DNA from: Adiantum capillus-veneris | Lineage: Eukaryota > Streptophyta > Polypodiopsida > Polypodiales > Pteridaceae | Reading direction: 5' to 3' | DNA: 64,000 nt | Assembly (NCBI GenBank): GCA_014529385.2 | Contig: CM043965.1 | Location: forward strand, 62,949,933-63,013,932 | Shown: one piece after another, positions 23,324 to 33,932 of the stretch | Position numbering within the stretch: position 1 is the stretch's first letter | Layout: each line of letters begins with the position of its first letter | Position numbers and translations under genes: made by a program | The notes under the pieces: model-generated | Seen by the model: the letters and a program-made list of their open reading frames with translations, nothing else | What the model was told of the DNA's origin: nothing | Database searches by the model: none

Positions 23324-23886
23324 AAGAAGTTATTTTTAACTTGGATTTTTTTGTGGTTCATCTTCCCCAGGGTTACAAAGGATTTCCCTTGCTCATTTGT
23401 AGACCATGGCTACGACACACTAAAGCACTTCATGATTGGGGAAACGATGTCATGTGGATACATACTCTTGGCTCCCTGATGCAACCCATTCGCTTAGAAG
23501 GAGGTATAGATCCCGTGGTGCAGCAAGTTTCTTTGTCAATGGAAACCAACCCTGAACAAGAACAACCTACTACACCTGAAGGGTCAGACAAAGATCTGGT
23601 AGAGTGGTTGGAAGCTACCAAGTCTACACCTTGTTATGGACTATCTATTCAATCTTTGCCTGAGGTCACACCCTTTTTTCGTGCTCCTGCCGTAGATGAG
23701 CCCAATGAGCCACTTAAGCCAACAACTAGCGTAGAAGTCACAGAAGTTGATTACTCATTTGAACCTTTATTGAAAGCATTCACACTGGGTAAGCTCGCAA
23801 AGGAGCGCAGTAAGAGGACCACTGCTTGTATAACTCAAGTGGTATCTTCTAGGTTAGCATTGTATCTGTATCTATTTTTTATATGA
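23324..23886 (+). pseudogene. Element A protease region, downstream half
   Basis: The frame continues the reading frame broken at 10911. FNLDFFVVHLPQGYKGFPLL and RPWLRHTKALHDWG match the end of a retroviral-type protease (the LGRPWL block). A hydrophilic tail of about 150 residues follows (METNPEQEQPTTPEGSDKD, then SFEPLLKAF) and the frame stops at 23884. RT does not follow. Confidence 0.7.
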
Positions 23887-24393
23887 TGGCTCCTACCCAT
23901 CCCTTATCCACCTCCCCACACCCACACCCTCTACACTTCTCTCTTGCCCTCGCCCTATCCACCATTTTTCCCTCTCTCCCCTGCCCACTCACCCTTGCCC
24001 TCCCTACCCTACTCACCCCTCGCCCCCCCTCCCCAACACGCCCTCCCCCTACCCACTCACCCTCACCCCCTACCTATCCCTCCTTTCCCCCTACCCACCC
24101 CTAGTCCCCCCCTCACCATCCCTCAACCCCCCTCACCCACCCCTAGCCCCCCCTACCCACTCACCCTTGCCCCCTACCCGCCCCTAGTCCCCCCTCACTA
24201 GCCCTCACCCCTACCCAGTCCTTTCCCCCTTACCCACTCAACCTCACCCCCTACCCACCCCCTTCCACCCCTCGCCCCTATCTAATCCCCCCTCACCCCT
24301 ACCCACCCAATCTCCCCCTCTTGCCCCTATCTAGACCCCCTCGCCCCTATCGAGCCTAACCTCCCACCCTACCCACCCCCTCGCCCCTGCCAT
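23887..24393 (+). repeat. C-rich minisatellite (CCCCTACCCACTCACC-like)
   Basis: About 500 bp consist of variants of CCCCTACCCAC and CTCACCC with almost no G on the plus strand. The proline-rich open frames across it (23883-24201) are by-products of the repeat. It lies inside element A between the protease and the 3' end. Confidence 0.85.
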
Positions 24394-25087
24394 ACATGGC
24401 CCAAAAACTCCCTTTGTGCTTCTCCTCGCCCTCTCCCCCGGGCACTATCACAGTGTTGAGGCTCTGGTCTTCAGATTTGTGTTCAATCTTTTCATCAGCT
24501 TTTATTCAGAGGATTGTGGCGGCTATGGAGATGGCCAGAAAGGGGGAGAGCAAGTTGTTTTTTGTAATCCGATCATAGCTAACAAGCAATCTTAAGAGAC
24601 TTTATTCCTTGTGGCTTTCAAGAATTCACCTAGTTGTTTGCCATCCTGTTGTTGTTAATGCTTTTCGTTCTACCATCAAGATGGAGCTTACCCTTATTTG
24701 CGGTGTTACTCAAGCTTATGGTCATCCCTCTTTTTCAGAAGAGTGTTGTTGTAGAAATTGTTGCAAGGTTCATCTACAAGCATGGGCCAGGTCATAGATA
24801 GCTAGATCCAAATCGAGCATACCTCTTTGCTCTGTGGAGCCTCATTCTGTTTTGCCAATTGGGATTCTTGGACTATGCAATCATATTGGGTTCCTACCTA
24901 TTTAAAGGATTAAGGCATTAGCAAGCTGTGCAGTGTTTTTAACCCCACTTTTGAGGCATGTAAGGTCGTGGTTGGGCCTTGCACCTACTTCAAAAAAGAT
25001 GTACGGATGCGGTACCTAGTGGTTTTCTTTCATAGTTTTTCCGTATTCCTCTCACCAAGACGGTGAGCGGTCTTGTGTCGGGAAACC
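24394..25087 (+). other. 3' region of element A without recognisable pol
   Basis: Only short frames are present and none shows RT, RNase H or integrase motifs. The end GGTCTTGTGTCGGGAAACC before the LTR is a poor polypurine tract. Confidence 0.5.
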
Positions 25088-25663
25088 TGTAGCAGGCTAC
25101 AGTGTCACTTTCACAGAACACATATTTAGTACAATTGTTCTAGTCTGGTTCACACTGGACGGACTCTCTAGGCTGGGCAGTGACATGTGGTAGGGATACG
25201 AACGGTGGTCTAGTGGACATCGTGGCCAGGTCACCATCACCACTCAGTTTGGAGATAGACTTAGATGGCTGACATTTATGAGCTGTTGCTGGCTCTTTAT
25301 GGTGGGACATATGAGTAGTAGTTGTTAGGTCATCATTATCATCTTCTTCATATATGGTCCAACGTCGTCGTCTAGAGCAAGTCTATACACACAACACGTT
25401 TGCACCATCCTTGCACGTCTGAGCCCCGACACCCCCATTGTACTCATGAGTTTTGGGCTGGAGCTAAGTGTACTACCATGCCAGAGTCTGTATCGGTTCT
25501 TTGAGATAGTCCAGTCCATATGTTCTAGTCTATTGTTGCATCTCTGTGTTGATCACCTGTTATCTATTGTTCCTTTGTTTTCATTCTATTTTGAGTGATA
25601 TGTCACGCACATTGCACTGAGGAGCACCCACTGTAGAGAGCAGGACACACTATCCACACTATA
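25088..25663 (+). repeat. 3' LTR of element A
   Basis: TGTAGC...ACTATA, 576 bp, aligns end to end with 7683-8257 at about 90% by eye. Confidence 0.85.
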
Positions 25664-25668
25664 ACGCC

Positions 25669-25845
25669 ATCAAAAAAGTTAGTGCACCTATGTGGTGGAA
25701 AGAATATGGTGGAGAAAAGATAGAACTACAACACGTAGTTGTTAGAGTATTATTAATTGCTGCTTCAAGTGGTAGATGTGAGAGAAATTGGTCTACATTT
25801 GACTTCTTACACAACAAGAAGAGAAAAAGATCAAAACCAAAATGA
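25669..25845 (+). pseudogene. hAT transposase C-terminal dimerisation domain (detached)
   Basis: The reading frame IKKVSAPMWWKEYGGEKIE, then LQHVVVRVLLIAASS and CERNWSTFDFLHNKKRKRS is the hAT C-terminal dimerisation signature (WW..YG, SS..CERNWS.F..IH.KKRNRL). It begins right after the target duplication of element A and is in frame with the segment ending at 7682, so it is the other half of the same transposase. The frame stops soon after KKRKRSKPK, and the remaining C-terminal tail is decayed. Confidence 0.88.
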
Positions 25846-26074
25846 GTTGAGGCTCTCGTATATGTGTTTTGTTCCAACCAACATTGCGATGAGAGCAGCT
25901 GAACATTGATTTGGTACAAAGAAAACACATGAGGCAGTTGCTGCTAAGGTGCAAAGTGACAAATTGGTGGCTTGGTATTCTTTAACAATTCATCCACCTC
26001 TTTTTGAGAAAGAAGTGGCAACCCCTCTAGATTGGAGCCTTGCTCCTACATATCACAACAGTGCTTCAAAAATC

Positions 26075-26240
26075 TGTTCGCAAAGAGTGACAGTAGGTGA
26101 GCAACCACAACAGAAAAAATTGACTAGCAAAAATAAAGAGTGACTGTAGGTGAGCAACTGCAACAAAAAATTGCCTTGTTTCAAAAATTTCCTACCAAAA
26201 ATAAAGAGTGATTGCAGGTGATCAATTGCAACAAAAGAAA
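26075..26240. repeat. Short tandem repeats downstream of hAT
   Basis: The phrase AAAGAGTGA(C/T)(A/T)G(T/C)AGGTGA(G/T)CAA recurs at about 26082, 26137 and 26204, separated by AACAAAAAATTG and CAAAAATAAAGAGT variants. It may belong to the hAT subterminal region. Confidence 0.55.
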
Positions 26241-26372
26241 AAGGATTAGCCTTGCTGGATTGAAGCCATCAAGTCAACATAAGTTGTCAATGTCGATGAT
26301 GAATGTCGAAGTTCGCTTTTTTCCCAACAAAAACTTACCGAAAAGCTGTTGGAATTTCACCAATTTCAATGA

Positions 26373-26757
26373 ATAAGGATCCTTTAATTCCAATGTAGCA
26401 AGAAGATTTTTTTAACTTATGTTTAGTCGTTGTTGACTTATAAAAACACTCTTCCAAATAGAGATATATGTGGTTGACGAGTTCTATAATTTTACAGCTC
26501 AAAAAATACTATAGTAGGGTTAGGTATCAGGTTTGGATTGATTCTCTTCTTTCGCACAGCTAATTTTACAGTTGTATAATTTTACAGCTCGTTGCATAAG
26601 GATCCTTCAATTCCAATGTAGCAAGAAGATATTTCTTGCTTATGTTTAGTCGTTGAATTATAAAAACAATTTTCAAAATAGAGAGATTTGTGGTTGACAA
26701 GTTCTATAATTTTACATCTCAAGTAATACTTTAGTAGGGTCAAGTATCAGGTGTGAG
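26373..26757. repeat. Tandem duplication, 223-bp period
   Basis: Units at 26373 and 26596 begin ATAAGGATCCTT and share CCAATGTAGCAAGAAGAT, TTATGTTTAGTCGTTG, GGTTGAC(G/A)AGTTCTATAA and TAGTAGGGT. Divergence is about 10%. Confidence 0.75.
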
Positions 26758-28015
26758 GGTTTCTAGAAGCCTCAACCACAATGCATTAAGGCAATACACA
26801 AGTTTACCAATTGCTTTTGGGTCATAACCCACTATTATGAAAAAACCAACTTCCTACCATAAAAAAGGTAGAAAAACATAAGTAAGCAGCTTGATCAGTT
26901 ATGGATTAAAAGACCATTGATCCCCTCAATGAATATCACCAGTTTTATTTTTAAAAAATGGGTACTGTAAGCCATATTTTTTCACCATCCATCCTACAAA
27001 CAGTCAGTTCATGCACAGTTACGCAGTCGCGGAATAATATTAAAAGAAAACCCAGGTAAAGCCAGTCGGACTGCATGAATAGCAAAAAATAACCTAAACT
27101 TGTCATAGTAACAGGAAGGTAAAAAAAAACATTATTGTATTTCATCAAGGTACTATTATCAAGGAGAGTACCGACCTGAGACGGTAGTTCAACAACCTCC
27201 ATAGCTGCGCAGTATTGAAGCCCTCATACCTCACTTTGAAATCTCGGGGGGTTCACCATTCAATACCCCCCCTATATAACATGCTTCATGTGGTATTTTA
27301 AAAATCCCTCTTTTAATATGTCTGAATGAATAAAATGACCCCTTATTCTAGGATTGTTTTTCCAAAATTGAATATGAAAACCCCTTATTTTAATGTATCT
27401 TTGCTAAATTGGCTAATTTTTTTGAATTTTAAAACCCCTCCTTTTGAACTCACACTATACATTAACATGATTACATAGTGCACCGCTTGAGTTTGAAATA
27501 CACACATAGAGAGAAAAATACCCAGAGACTAAGTGAGGGGCCAAATCACCCTCACCTTTTATAGGTCATCCGATTTTCTCAAGGTGAGAAGACGTCCCAC
27601 GATCAGAGTAGTTAGTGGCTATAGGTTCCCAAGCCACCACATTGCCTGCCGCCCTGCTTGCGTACTGGGAGTTGAGAGGGAGAGAGATTCCATGTAGGAG
27701 TTACCAGTAGGCTGTGGTGTGTAGTAATACAGTCAAGGGGGATAGAGAGAGGGAGGGCATGAAGTGTTAGGGTAGCAATGAAAGCCACAATCCTTACATA
27801 ATAGCTTTAGGGGTGGGTACCCATGTGAAGATAGAAGGGAGAGGGTTGTCCCCCCAAAAAAACCGATACGATATTTTTAGGGTACAACTTAGGAAAATAG
27901 ACCAAGGTAAATAGTAACGATCACACTTATGCCATTCATTTACAATTTTTTGTAAAAAATGATAGCTATACGTATTAATGATCATTGGATTCATGCCTCA
28001 TCGGAAAATTTTGGA
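26758..28015. other. Intergenic, no gene seen
   Basis: Short frames only. The minus-strand frame 26951-27202 (83 codons) has no recognisable motif. Several near-repeats of AAAACCCCT(C/T)(A/T)TTTTAAT occur at 27290-27450. Confidence 0.5.
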
Positions 28016-28770
28016 TAATATTGATTGAATATGAAAAATATAATGGACAAGATGTACTTATCATGCAGGTTGATATAGAGAAATCATTCGACAATGTTTA
28101 TTATGGGACTTTATTTCTCAGATCATGACAGCTTTGGCTTTGGGTCCAGAATGCATCGGGTGGTCTATTTTCTTTATGGACATAGTCAATCTACTAGAAT
28201 TCTTAATGGTGAACTGACTAAATTATGAGATCTTGGTTGATCGGTTAGGCAAGGATGCCTTTTGAGTGCTATGATGTATGCTATTGCTACACATCCTCTG
28301 TTATTGCGTCTTGACTCCTTAATGGCATCTAGCCATTTACATGGATTGGAACTTCCATCTCATGATCATTTTGTGGTTCAAGCATATACGGATGACTCCA
28401 TGTTTTGGCCTAGAAATCAAACTGAGGATGTTTGATGTATCATAGAAGCATTGGTTGTTTATGGGTTGGTGACAGGCTTGCAAGTGAATTTCCAAAAATC
28501 TAAATTGTTGCCATTGCATCAAATGGATTGGCGCTCTGTAATATGGCTAGGTGAGATAGTGAAGCCTGATCAAATTGTGAGGCATCTTGGATATCCACTG
28601 GCTTGATCAGTTAATAATGCAAAATTATTGGATTTGGTTGAGAATAAATCGAGGTTTAACTTGAACTATTGGAAATTGTCTACCTAGCCACTCCATGTAA
28701 GACTCAGAATACTGCAGTCTATCTTGGTGGCATACATGCAATTTTTCCAGCCATTGGGTGGAGCGACCTC
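28016..28770 (+). pseudogene. LINE (non-LTR) reverse transcriptase remnant
   Basis: Across three frames the plant LINE RT pattern can be followed: LIMQVDIEKSFDNV (motif A) near 28060, then a segment like ALGPECIGW near 28140, RQGCPLSA-type residues near 28245, HGLELPSHDHFVVQAYTDDS (the YxDD active site) at 28335-28400, and GLQVNFQKSKL near 28480. Many stops and frame changes show it is long dead. The 3' end is cut near 28754-28770 by the copia-type LTR-like sequence. Confidence 0.78.
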
Positions 28771-28909
28771 ATGAAGTAACTCAATGTATGAGTGAGGTTC
28801 TCCTTATTATTATCTAAAGAAAGAATAAGGAAGTGTGTATACACACTGGGCGGGTAGCCGGACATTGGATGTCCAAACGGGCAAAAGGCGGAGCACCATT
28901 ACCTCAACA
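28754..28909 (-). repeat. LTR-like sequence of copia remnant F, left copy
   Basis: The stretch GTAGCCGGACATTGGATGT to CTCAACA matches 30080-30163 with many substitutions. GGGTGGAGC(G/A)(A/G)CCTCA is shared at the outer side. The exact outer end is not defined. Confidence 0.55.
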
Positions 28910-28981
28910 ATCTCCCACTTAAAGGTCATGGTGGCCAATAGTGGCATCAATATGGTTAGTCTATACAAAGTTGGTGAAGCA

Positions 28982-29900
28982 TCACCTAGGCTTAATCCTA
29001 CACCCATAAGTTATGTGCAATGTGTAAATTGCTCCGAGGCTAGGCTCTTTGGTGAGAGCATCTACGGGGTTGTCGTCAGTGTGAATCTTGACAAGTTCGA
29101 TGTGCTTGCCAACCAATACATCTCCTATGACATGGTATCTGATCTCTATGTGTTTTGACTTTGAGTGAAACATCGTATTCTTTGCCAAAGTAATGGCACT
29201 CTGACTGCCCAAATCTCTTACTAGACGAGCTAACCATATGGCTTCCTTGCTTGCGTCAAACACAGTGACACATTTTACCTGAGTGGTAGATGAAGACGTG
29301 TAATCTTGGAGACACGATCTCCAAGAGATAGCTGCTCCAGCAAACATGAACACATAGCCAGATGTGGATCTTCTACGATCCACACAACCCGCATAATCTG
29401 CATCCATGTAACCTACAATAGATGCATCGCTGTTTTCGAAGCGTAAACACTTTCTAGTTGTACCCTTCAAGTATCTGAGGATTTTATTCACTGCTTACCA
29501 ATGCTTCTTGCTTGGGTTTTCCATGTACCTCCTAACCACTCCCATTGCATACGCAATGTCCTGTCGTGTGGATGTTGTAACGTATATCAAACTGCCAACT
29601 GCTCAAGAATATGACACTTTCACCATTTTTCTTTCTCAGCAACTGTCTTGGGAGAATATTCCTTGCTAATTTTGGAGTATGCTTGCATTGGGATACTCAA
29701 TGACTTCCTCCCTTGCATACTAAAACGTTGCAAGACTTTGTGGATGTACTTTTCTTGAGATAATTCAAGTATTCCATGTTGCTTGACTCTCTTGATTTGC
29801 ATACCAAGAAAGTGATTGGCATTTCCTAAACCTTTTATGGAAAACTGAGTGCTTAACATCTTTTTCAATTGATTGATCTCAATTGTGAGTGCACGAATGC
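28982..29900 (-). pseudogene. pol: Ty1/copia RT C-terminus and RNase H
   Basis: Reading leftward, 29900-29620 encodes the end of copia RT (MLSTQFSIKGLGNANHFLGM, ILELSQEKYIHKVLQRF). After frame breaks around 29490-29640, 29491-28982 encodes the RNase H: ILRYLKGTTRKCLRF, GYMDADYAGCVDRRRSTSGY, EAIWLARLVRDLG and KHIEIRYHVIGD. The third acidic motif, normally D-x-Q/S in copia, is altered. The polyprotein is broken in at least two places and is a fossil. Confidence 0.85.
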
Positions 29901-29929
29901 GGTTCGTGTGCGGAGAGTGAGAAGGGGGG

Positions 29930-29932
<3 letters not shown>

Positions 29933-30007
<75 letters not shown>
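29933..30007. repeat. GA microsatellite
   Basis: About 75 bp of uninterrupted GA follow a short G run, within remnant F. It produces the poly-Ser/Leu stretch in the minus-strand frame. Confidence 0.95.
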
Positions 30008-30009
<2 letters not shown>

Positions 30010-30163
30010 ACAAGATGTGGGTGGAGCAGCCTCAGGAAGTAATGATGAGGAGCTCTTTTTTCTCATGTGTAATGACAAATAAGGGTATGTACACACATGG
30101 ACGGGCAGTCGGCGGACACTGGACGTTCGGGCGGGCAAAAGACAGAGTGCCTTTACCCCAACA
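30010..30163 (-). repeat. LTR-like sequence of copia remnant F, right copy
   Basis: See the left copy. Minus-strand start TGTTGGGGTAAAGG, preceded by CCTTTAAGTGGAATAT. Confidence 0.5.
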
Positions 30164-30526
30164 ATATTCCACTTAAAGGCAATGCACCGATAAGTGAGAC
30201 CTACTAGCAAAGCTACTAGTATGTACAAGAAAACAAGTGAGAGACTCTCTCAACCTTTACCCACTCACTCACTCTATCAATCTACATGAAGTTGTATCAG
30301 CTCTAGTGGTAGGCAAGTGTGTGTACCCACACTAGAGCCTGCATGTAAATCCCGTAGAAAAATCCATATGGTCTGCAAATCTCCACGAAACATTATGCTA
30401 GTGTCAATATTCGTACAACTAACTATCCTTGCTCCCCCACTGCAGCTGCTAGATTGGGCCTCGATACTAACAAGTCAAACATGAGACTCTGAACGCTGAC
30501 AAAATCTGTGCAAACCTGGTTGTACT

Positions 30527-30595
30527 CTCCTCCCTTGTGCTATCTTCAATCATTGCATCATTGCATCTCCTCCCTTGTGCTATCTTCAATCATTG
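30527..30595. repeat. Short tandem duplication
   Basis: CTCCTCCCTTGTGCTATCTT followed by CAATCATTG occurs twice, separated by CATCATTGCAT (period 39 bp). Confidence 0.8.
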
Positions 30596-30651
30596 GATGT
30601 GTCAACAATGACACTGGGGAAGCTACGTCCTTCTCATCCATAGGAAAAACT

Positions 30652-30878
30652 TGTTGGAATTAGGTTTGCAAAGAAACGCACACAGCTTGGAGAAGACGAA
30701 GGAAGCTCAAGGCACACAATAGAGAGTGTTTTACTTAGTGTGTAATGGAAATATAGATAGCCCTAGAGTGATGGGTGTATATACAATGCTCAGGGGGAAA
30801 AACCTCCTAAAGAGGGAAAAAATGCCTCGGCGGTCCTAGTGTGTTCACACACATCACTACCACATGTATATGGTAACA
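30652..30878 (-). repeat. 3' LTR of copia-type remnant G
   Basis: On the plus strand TGTTGGAATTAGG...ATGGTAACA gives TG/CA ends and 227 bp. A polypurine tract on the minus strand directly precedes it. No partner LTR is present in the window. Confidence 0.7.
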
Positions 30879-30890
30879 AATCCCCCCTAG
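30879..30890 (-). promoter_or_regulatory. Polypurine tract of remnant G
   Basis: The minus strand reads TAGGGGGGATT immediately before TGTTACC, the LTR start. Confidence 0.75.
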
Positions 30891-30953
30891 AGTGATGTGG
30901 TGAATGAGAGATGGCACATGAGTAAAGGGAAGTGCCATGCCCTAAGGACATGA

Positions 30954-31517
30954 TCAGTCCACAAAGGGGAGTAAGCCCAAAGCTTTGCGGAAAGCTTCAA
31001 GCTTCTCACAAGACAATTCCTTTGTGAAAAGATCTGCAAGGTTGTCCTGTGTTGGCACATAAGCCAAGCTGATCTCTCCTGCTGAGAGCCTCTCCCTGAC
31101 ATAGTGGTAATGCACCTCAATGTGCTTTGTGCAAGCATGAAAAACTGGGTTCCTCGCAACTGCCAATGCACTTTGACTGTCAGTGTAGATAGTGTTGGCA
31201 GTGTCCTATCCAACACCCAAATCAGCCATAAGGCGTCTAAGCCATACACACTCAAGCGTAGCTGTGAAGACTGCCCAGTACTCAGCCTCACAACTCAAAG
31301 TGGCCACAGTAGGTTGCTTCTTGTTGAACCATGATATACATGAACTGCCAAGCATGAAATAAAAACCACTTGTGGACACTTGCATGTCAAAACAACCAGC
31401 CCAATCTGAGTTCAAAAAAGCATGTAAGTCTGGCGGCAATGATCCCCCCTTGGGATAAAACAAGCCAAGATATAAAGTGCCACTAAGGTAGCAGAAATCC
31501 TCTTGACAGCCTACCAA
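30954..31517 (-). pseudogene. pol: Ty1/copia RNase H of remnant G
   Basis: One frame runs from about 31517 to 30954 with a single amber stop at 31203-31205. It contains GTLYLGLFYPKGG, SDWAGCFDMQVSTSGFYFML, SCEAEYWAVF, LECVWLRRLMADLG, then after the stop a TDSQSA block, KHIEVHYHYVRE, PTQDNLADLFTKEL and a final FRKALGLLPF. These are the standard copia RNase H and C-terminal blocks, close to consensus. The upstream RT is missing: the sequence meets element D at about 31560. Confidence 0.88.
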
Positions 31518-31573
31518 TTCTTCAGCGACTCTGACTTTTATGCCATGTATTGTTAATAGCGACTTGGACTTAC

Positions 31574-32542
31574 CTATTCAAGGCCAGAAACCCAATTCCA
31601 TAAGTTCTTGAAATTTAGGCCTCTTCCATTGTGTTGGTCTTTGGATGCCACCATTTTGTGAAGTAGGTTGGCATATTTTGGCTCTTCCTTACTTGCTTGT
31701 TGTATGTTCACACTGCTTTGTGAAACAAGTCCTTCAGCTCTTGTAGGGGTTGATGTAGCATTTGCTTTACCTTGCATGAGAAGCGGTTGTCGAGATTTGT
31801 GGGTTCTTTGTGATTGCGTTTCCACGAGCAATTTTGGAACCCATCTTGTTTTTGGTCCTTGTGTGACCGTCTTTGGTATTTTACCTTCTTCTATAATTTG
31901 ATGGACACTAGGATTTGGTATCCAAATTTGATGATTTCCGTTGTAAAAGCCTTGCTTTTGTAATTGATGACAAGGTACCCATTTGTAGATTGCAGCAACC
32001 TTGGTTGTAATTGGCTTCTGTTGGCTTTTGGTTGTCATTGCTTGCTTTGGGGTAGAAGCTTGTGCTGCTTGATTTCTCTTCGTTGTTCCAGATTGAGCTA
32101 CAATTTTCGGTAACCATATTGGAGTGTTACCTTCATAAAATCCTTGTGCTTCAAGTAGCTTAACTGGAATCATCCATTGATTCTCCTGTTTGTGTTGGAT
32201 AGATTTGTTGAAGTCTGACTTTGGTACCCAAAATTGTCGCATTCTTTGCTGCTTTGATTTTTGCTTTTGCCTTTTGTGGTAGTTCTTTCTCCTGATTGAG
32301 TTTTTTGTCTTACGTTTATAGCTCGTCTTGCTCTTTGTAGAACTCTTTGGTTGAGGCAAGTAGATCCAGGCTGTTACTTTAGGCTTTTTGGCCCAAACAT
32401 TAGCGTTTCCTTGGAAGTAGCCCTGAGCAGTGGTTGACTCATTTGATGCTACCCACCCTGTCGCCTTTTGTTGATGTTGAACTTGTGCTTCATGTATCCA
32501 AACTGGGTCTTTGACTTTGATGTGCTCTTTGGATACCAACAC
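31574..32542 (-). pseudogene. Element D: W-x-P-K repeat protein (lower part of ORF)
   Basis: This 322-codon frame is rich in Lys, Gln and Trp. It contains at least three copies of a motif of about 27 residues: W(V/M)xP...L.xQG(F/Y)(Y/F)xGNxxIW(L/I)P(K/N). Clear copies are QWMIPVKLLEAQGFY..GNTPIWLPK (about 32100-32190), KWVPCHQLQKQGFYNG (about 31911-31990) and a weaker GWVASNEST..QGYFQGN (about 32388-32460). Half-copies RQFWVPKSD and TRWVPKLLVE also occur. The same motif family follows the integrase of element C at 50180-50520. A single TGA at 32621-32623 separates it from the upstream protease-like frame, and the two are in register. I know no named domain for it; binding of nucleic acid is possible from the basic composition. 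Confidence 0.65.
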
Positions 32543-32620
32543 TTGGTTAACATTCTTTGGCTTCTTTTGAATGCTTTTTTGTGATGGAAACTTTGGTTGA
32601 TAGACTTTTTGCTTTGGTTT

Positions 32621-33516
32621 TCATTGCATTGTTGTTGATGTGTCTCTTGATGTAGAGGCTTCGCGGGAAATTTGATGAAAGCTAGTTGAAGGTAAAGTCA
32701 TCTTGCGAGGTTGATATGCTTCAGGTTTTACCTTTGCTTTACCTTTTATTGAGATGGTTGGTTGCTCTTTTTTTGCATTGAATTGAGGTGCTTTTGGGGC
32801 TTTTGATGGTGTTGTTGTTGCGGCTTTTGATTGTTGTCGAAATAAGACATTCCTCCAGCTTTCTGTCAAGACTAGACTCTCCTTGATGTGATGGGAGTTG
32901 ATTATGTGGAAAGTATCCTTATACTCTCCGGTACTCAACTTGAGTACAACTTCTACCATGCCAAAGCTAGGAGTCGGTATTTTTGAACTTGTGTATACTG
33001 TCTCCTCTAGCTCAGTGATTGGAGGCTTTCCCATCATGATCCACGTTCCATAAGTCATTATATTCTTTGTTGCTTCTGGATCTATCACGGCTGAACATGT
33101 GACTTTGAGTCCCGTTTCTCCGCGTATGCTGAATTTGATCGTCGTAGGAGACAGTCGATCTTCTTCCTTGTCCCTGTTCTTCTTTTGATACTGCATTTGT
33201 TGAAGATTTGATGTTGAATGCAAATTTTTGAGCCCTTCGTATGGACCTCTTCTTCTTTCCGAATCCAAGAGAGGCCTTTTTTGGAAGTCTCACAAGGAGG
33301 CTTCCTAGGTGCTGTCTTGTCATGGTGGGGAGCTTGGAGAATCCCATGAGCACGAAGCTGTTGTTGCACTTCACTTTGGAGGGATGGATTGCCCATGGCT
33401 TGTTGAAGCCTAGAAACAAGATAGTTAACAAGCATAGGGGCATCATCAATAGCCTGTTCATTTAGCAAAATCAAAGTTATCAACATTAATTTCACTCTCT
33501 TTACTATTGTCAGCCA
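32621..33516 (-). pseudogene. Element D: N-terminal region and protease-like domain
   Basis: A start at ATG 33516 (MADNSKESEINVD) is followed by frame changes through QAIDDAPMLVNYLVSRLQQAMG to about 33270. From 33268 a frame of 215 codons has the layout of a retroviral aspartic protease: TIKFSIRGETGLKVTCSAVI, then D-P-E where D-S/T-G is expected, a flap-like region FGMVEVVLKLSTG, and SLVLTESWRNVLF in the place of LLGxPWL. The catalytic motif is thus lost. The same order, protease then W-x-P-K repeats, occurs downstream of integrase in element C. I read D as a non-autonomous relative that kept only this module. Confidence 0.55.
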
Positions 33517-33919
33517 TTCTAACCGCTTTTAGGTGTAAAATTTTTAGGTGTACCTTGGCTCTTCAAGCCCTAGTTGCTACTCCTCTTTAACCCTTTAGAA
33601 AAAGCACTCAAGCTACTGTACCCGTGGATCGAATACCATTAATTGCAAGGAATAGAAGAGAGGGTCCTTTGAACACCAAAACAACACCGGATCCTATCAA
33701 GCTTCTAATAGATCAATAGTGGTTAAGCCGTAGGCAAGCCCCGTAGGACTCCACTATTAAGACCATAGCTCGATGAGATGCCCCGTTAACTGCACAAAGG
33801 CAGGTGCACTGTAAGGTTGAGAAATCCCTATTCTAATTACTCACATGCAATTAAGAATACAAACCATTTATAGCTAGCTTGAGGGCCTCCCTTCTTGAGC
33901 AAGAAAAGAGAAACCTTGT
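33517..33919 (-). other. Leader of element D
   Basis: This non-coding stretch lies between the primer site and the first ATG. No repeat or frame stands out. Confidence 0.5.
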
Positions 33920-33931
33920 GCTCTGATACCA
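33920..33931 (-). promoter_or_regulatory. Primer binding site of element D (initiator-Met tRNA)
   Basis: The minus strand reads TGGTATCAGAGC, a perfect 12-base match to the canonical initiator-Met site, one base after an LTR end ...TGTTACA (plus strand TGTAACA from 33933). Confidence 0.85.
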
Positions 33932-33932
33932 A

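Larger units (their letters stand above)
28754..30163 (-). mobile_element. Ty1/copia remnant F (RT end, RNase H, LTR-like ends)
   Basis: Two LTR-like copies in the same orientation (about 28754-28909 and 30010-30163) bracket a partial pol. On the minus strand each begins TGTTG(A/G)GGTAA and is preceded by a CCTTTAAGTGG polypurine-like stretch, so both look like 3' ends. One copy therefore probably belongs to a second, truncated element. No protease, integrase or gag remains. Confidence 0.6.

Noticed and set aside
23883-24201. Proline-rich protein
   Set aside because: Product of the C-rich minisatellite; no flanking coding signal.
26951-27202. Minus-strand ORF of 83 codons
   Set aside because: No motif, AT-rich surroundings, length within chance.
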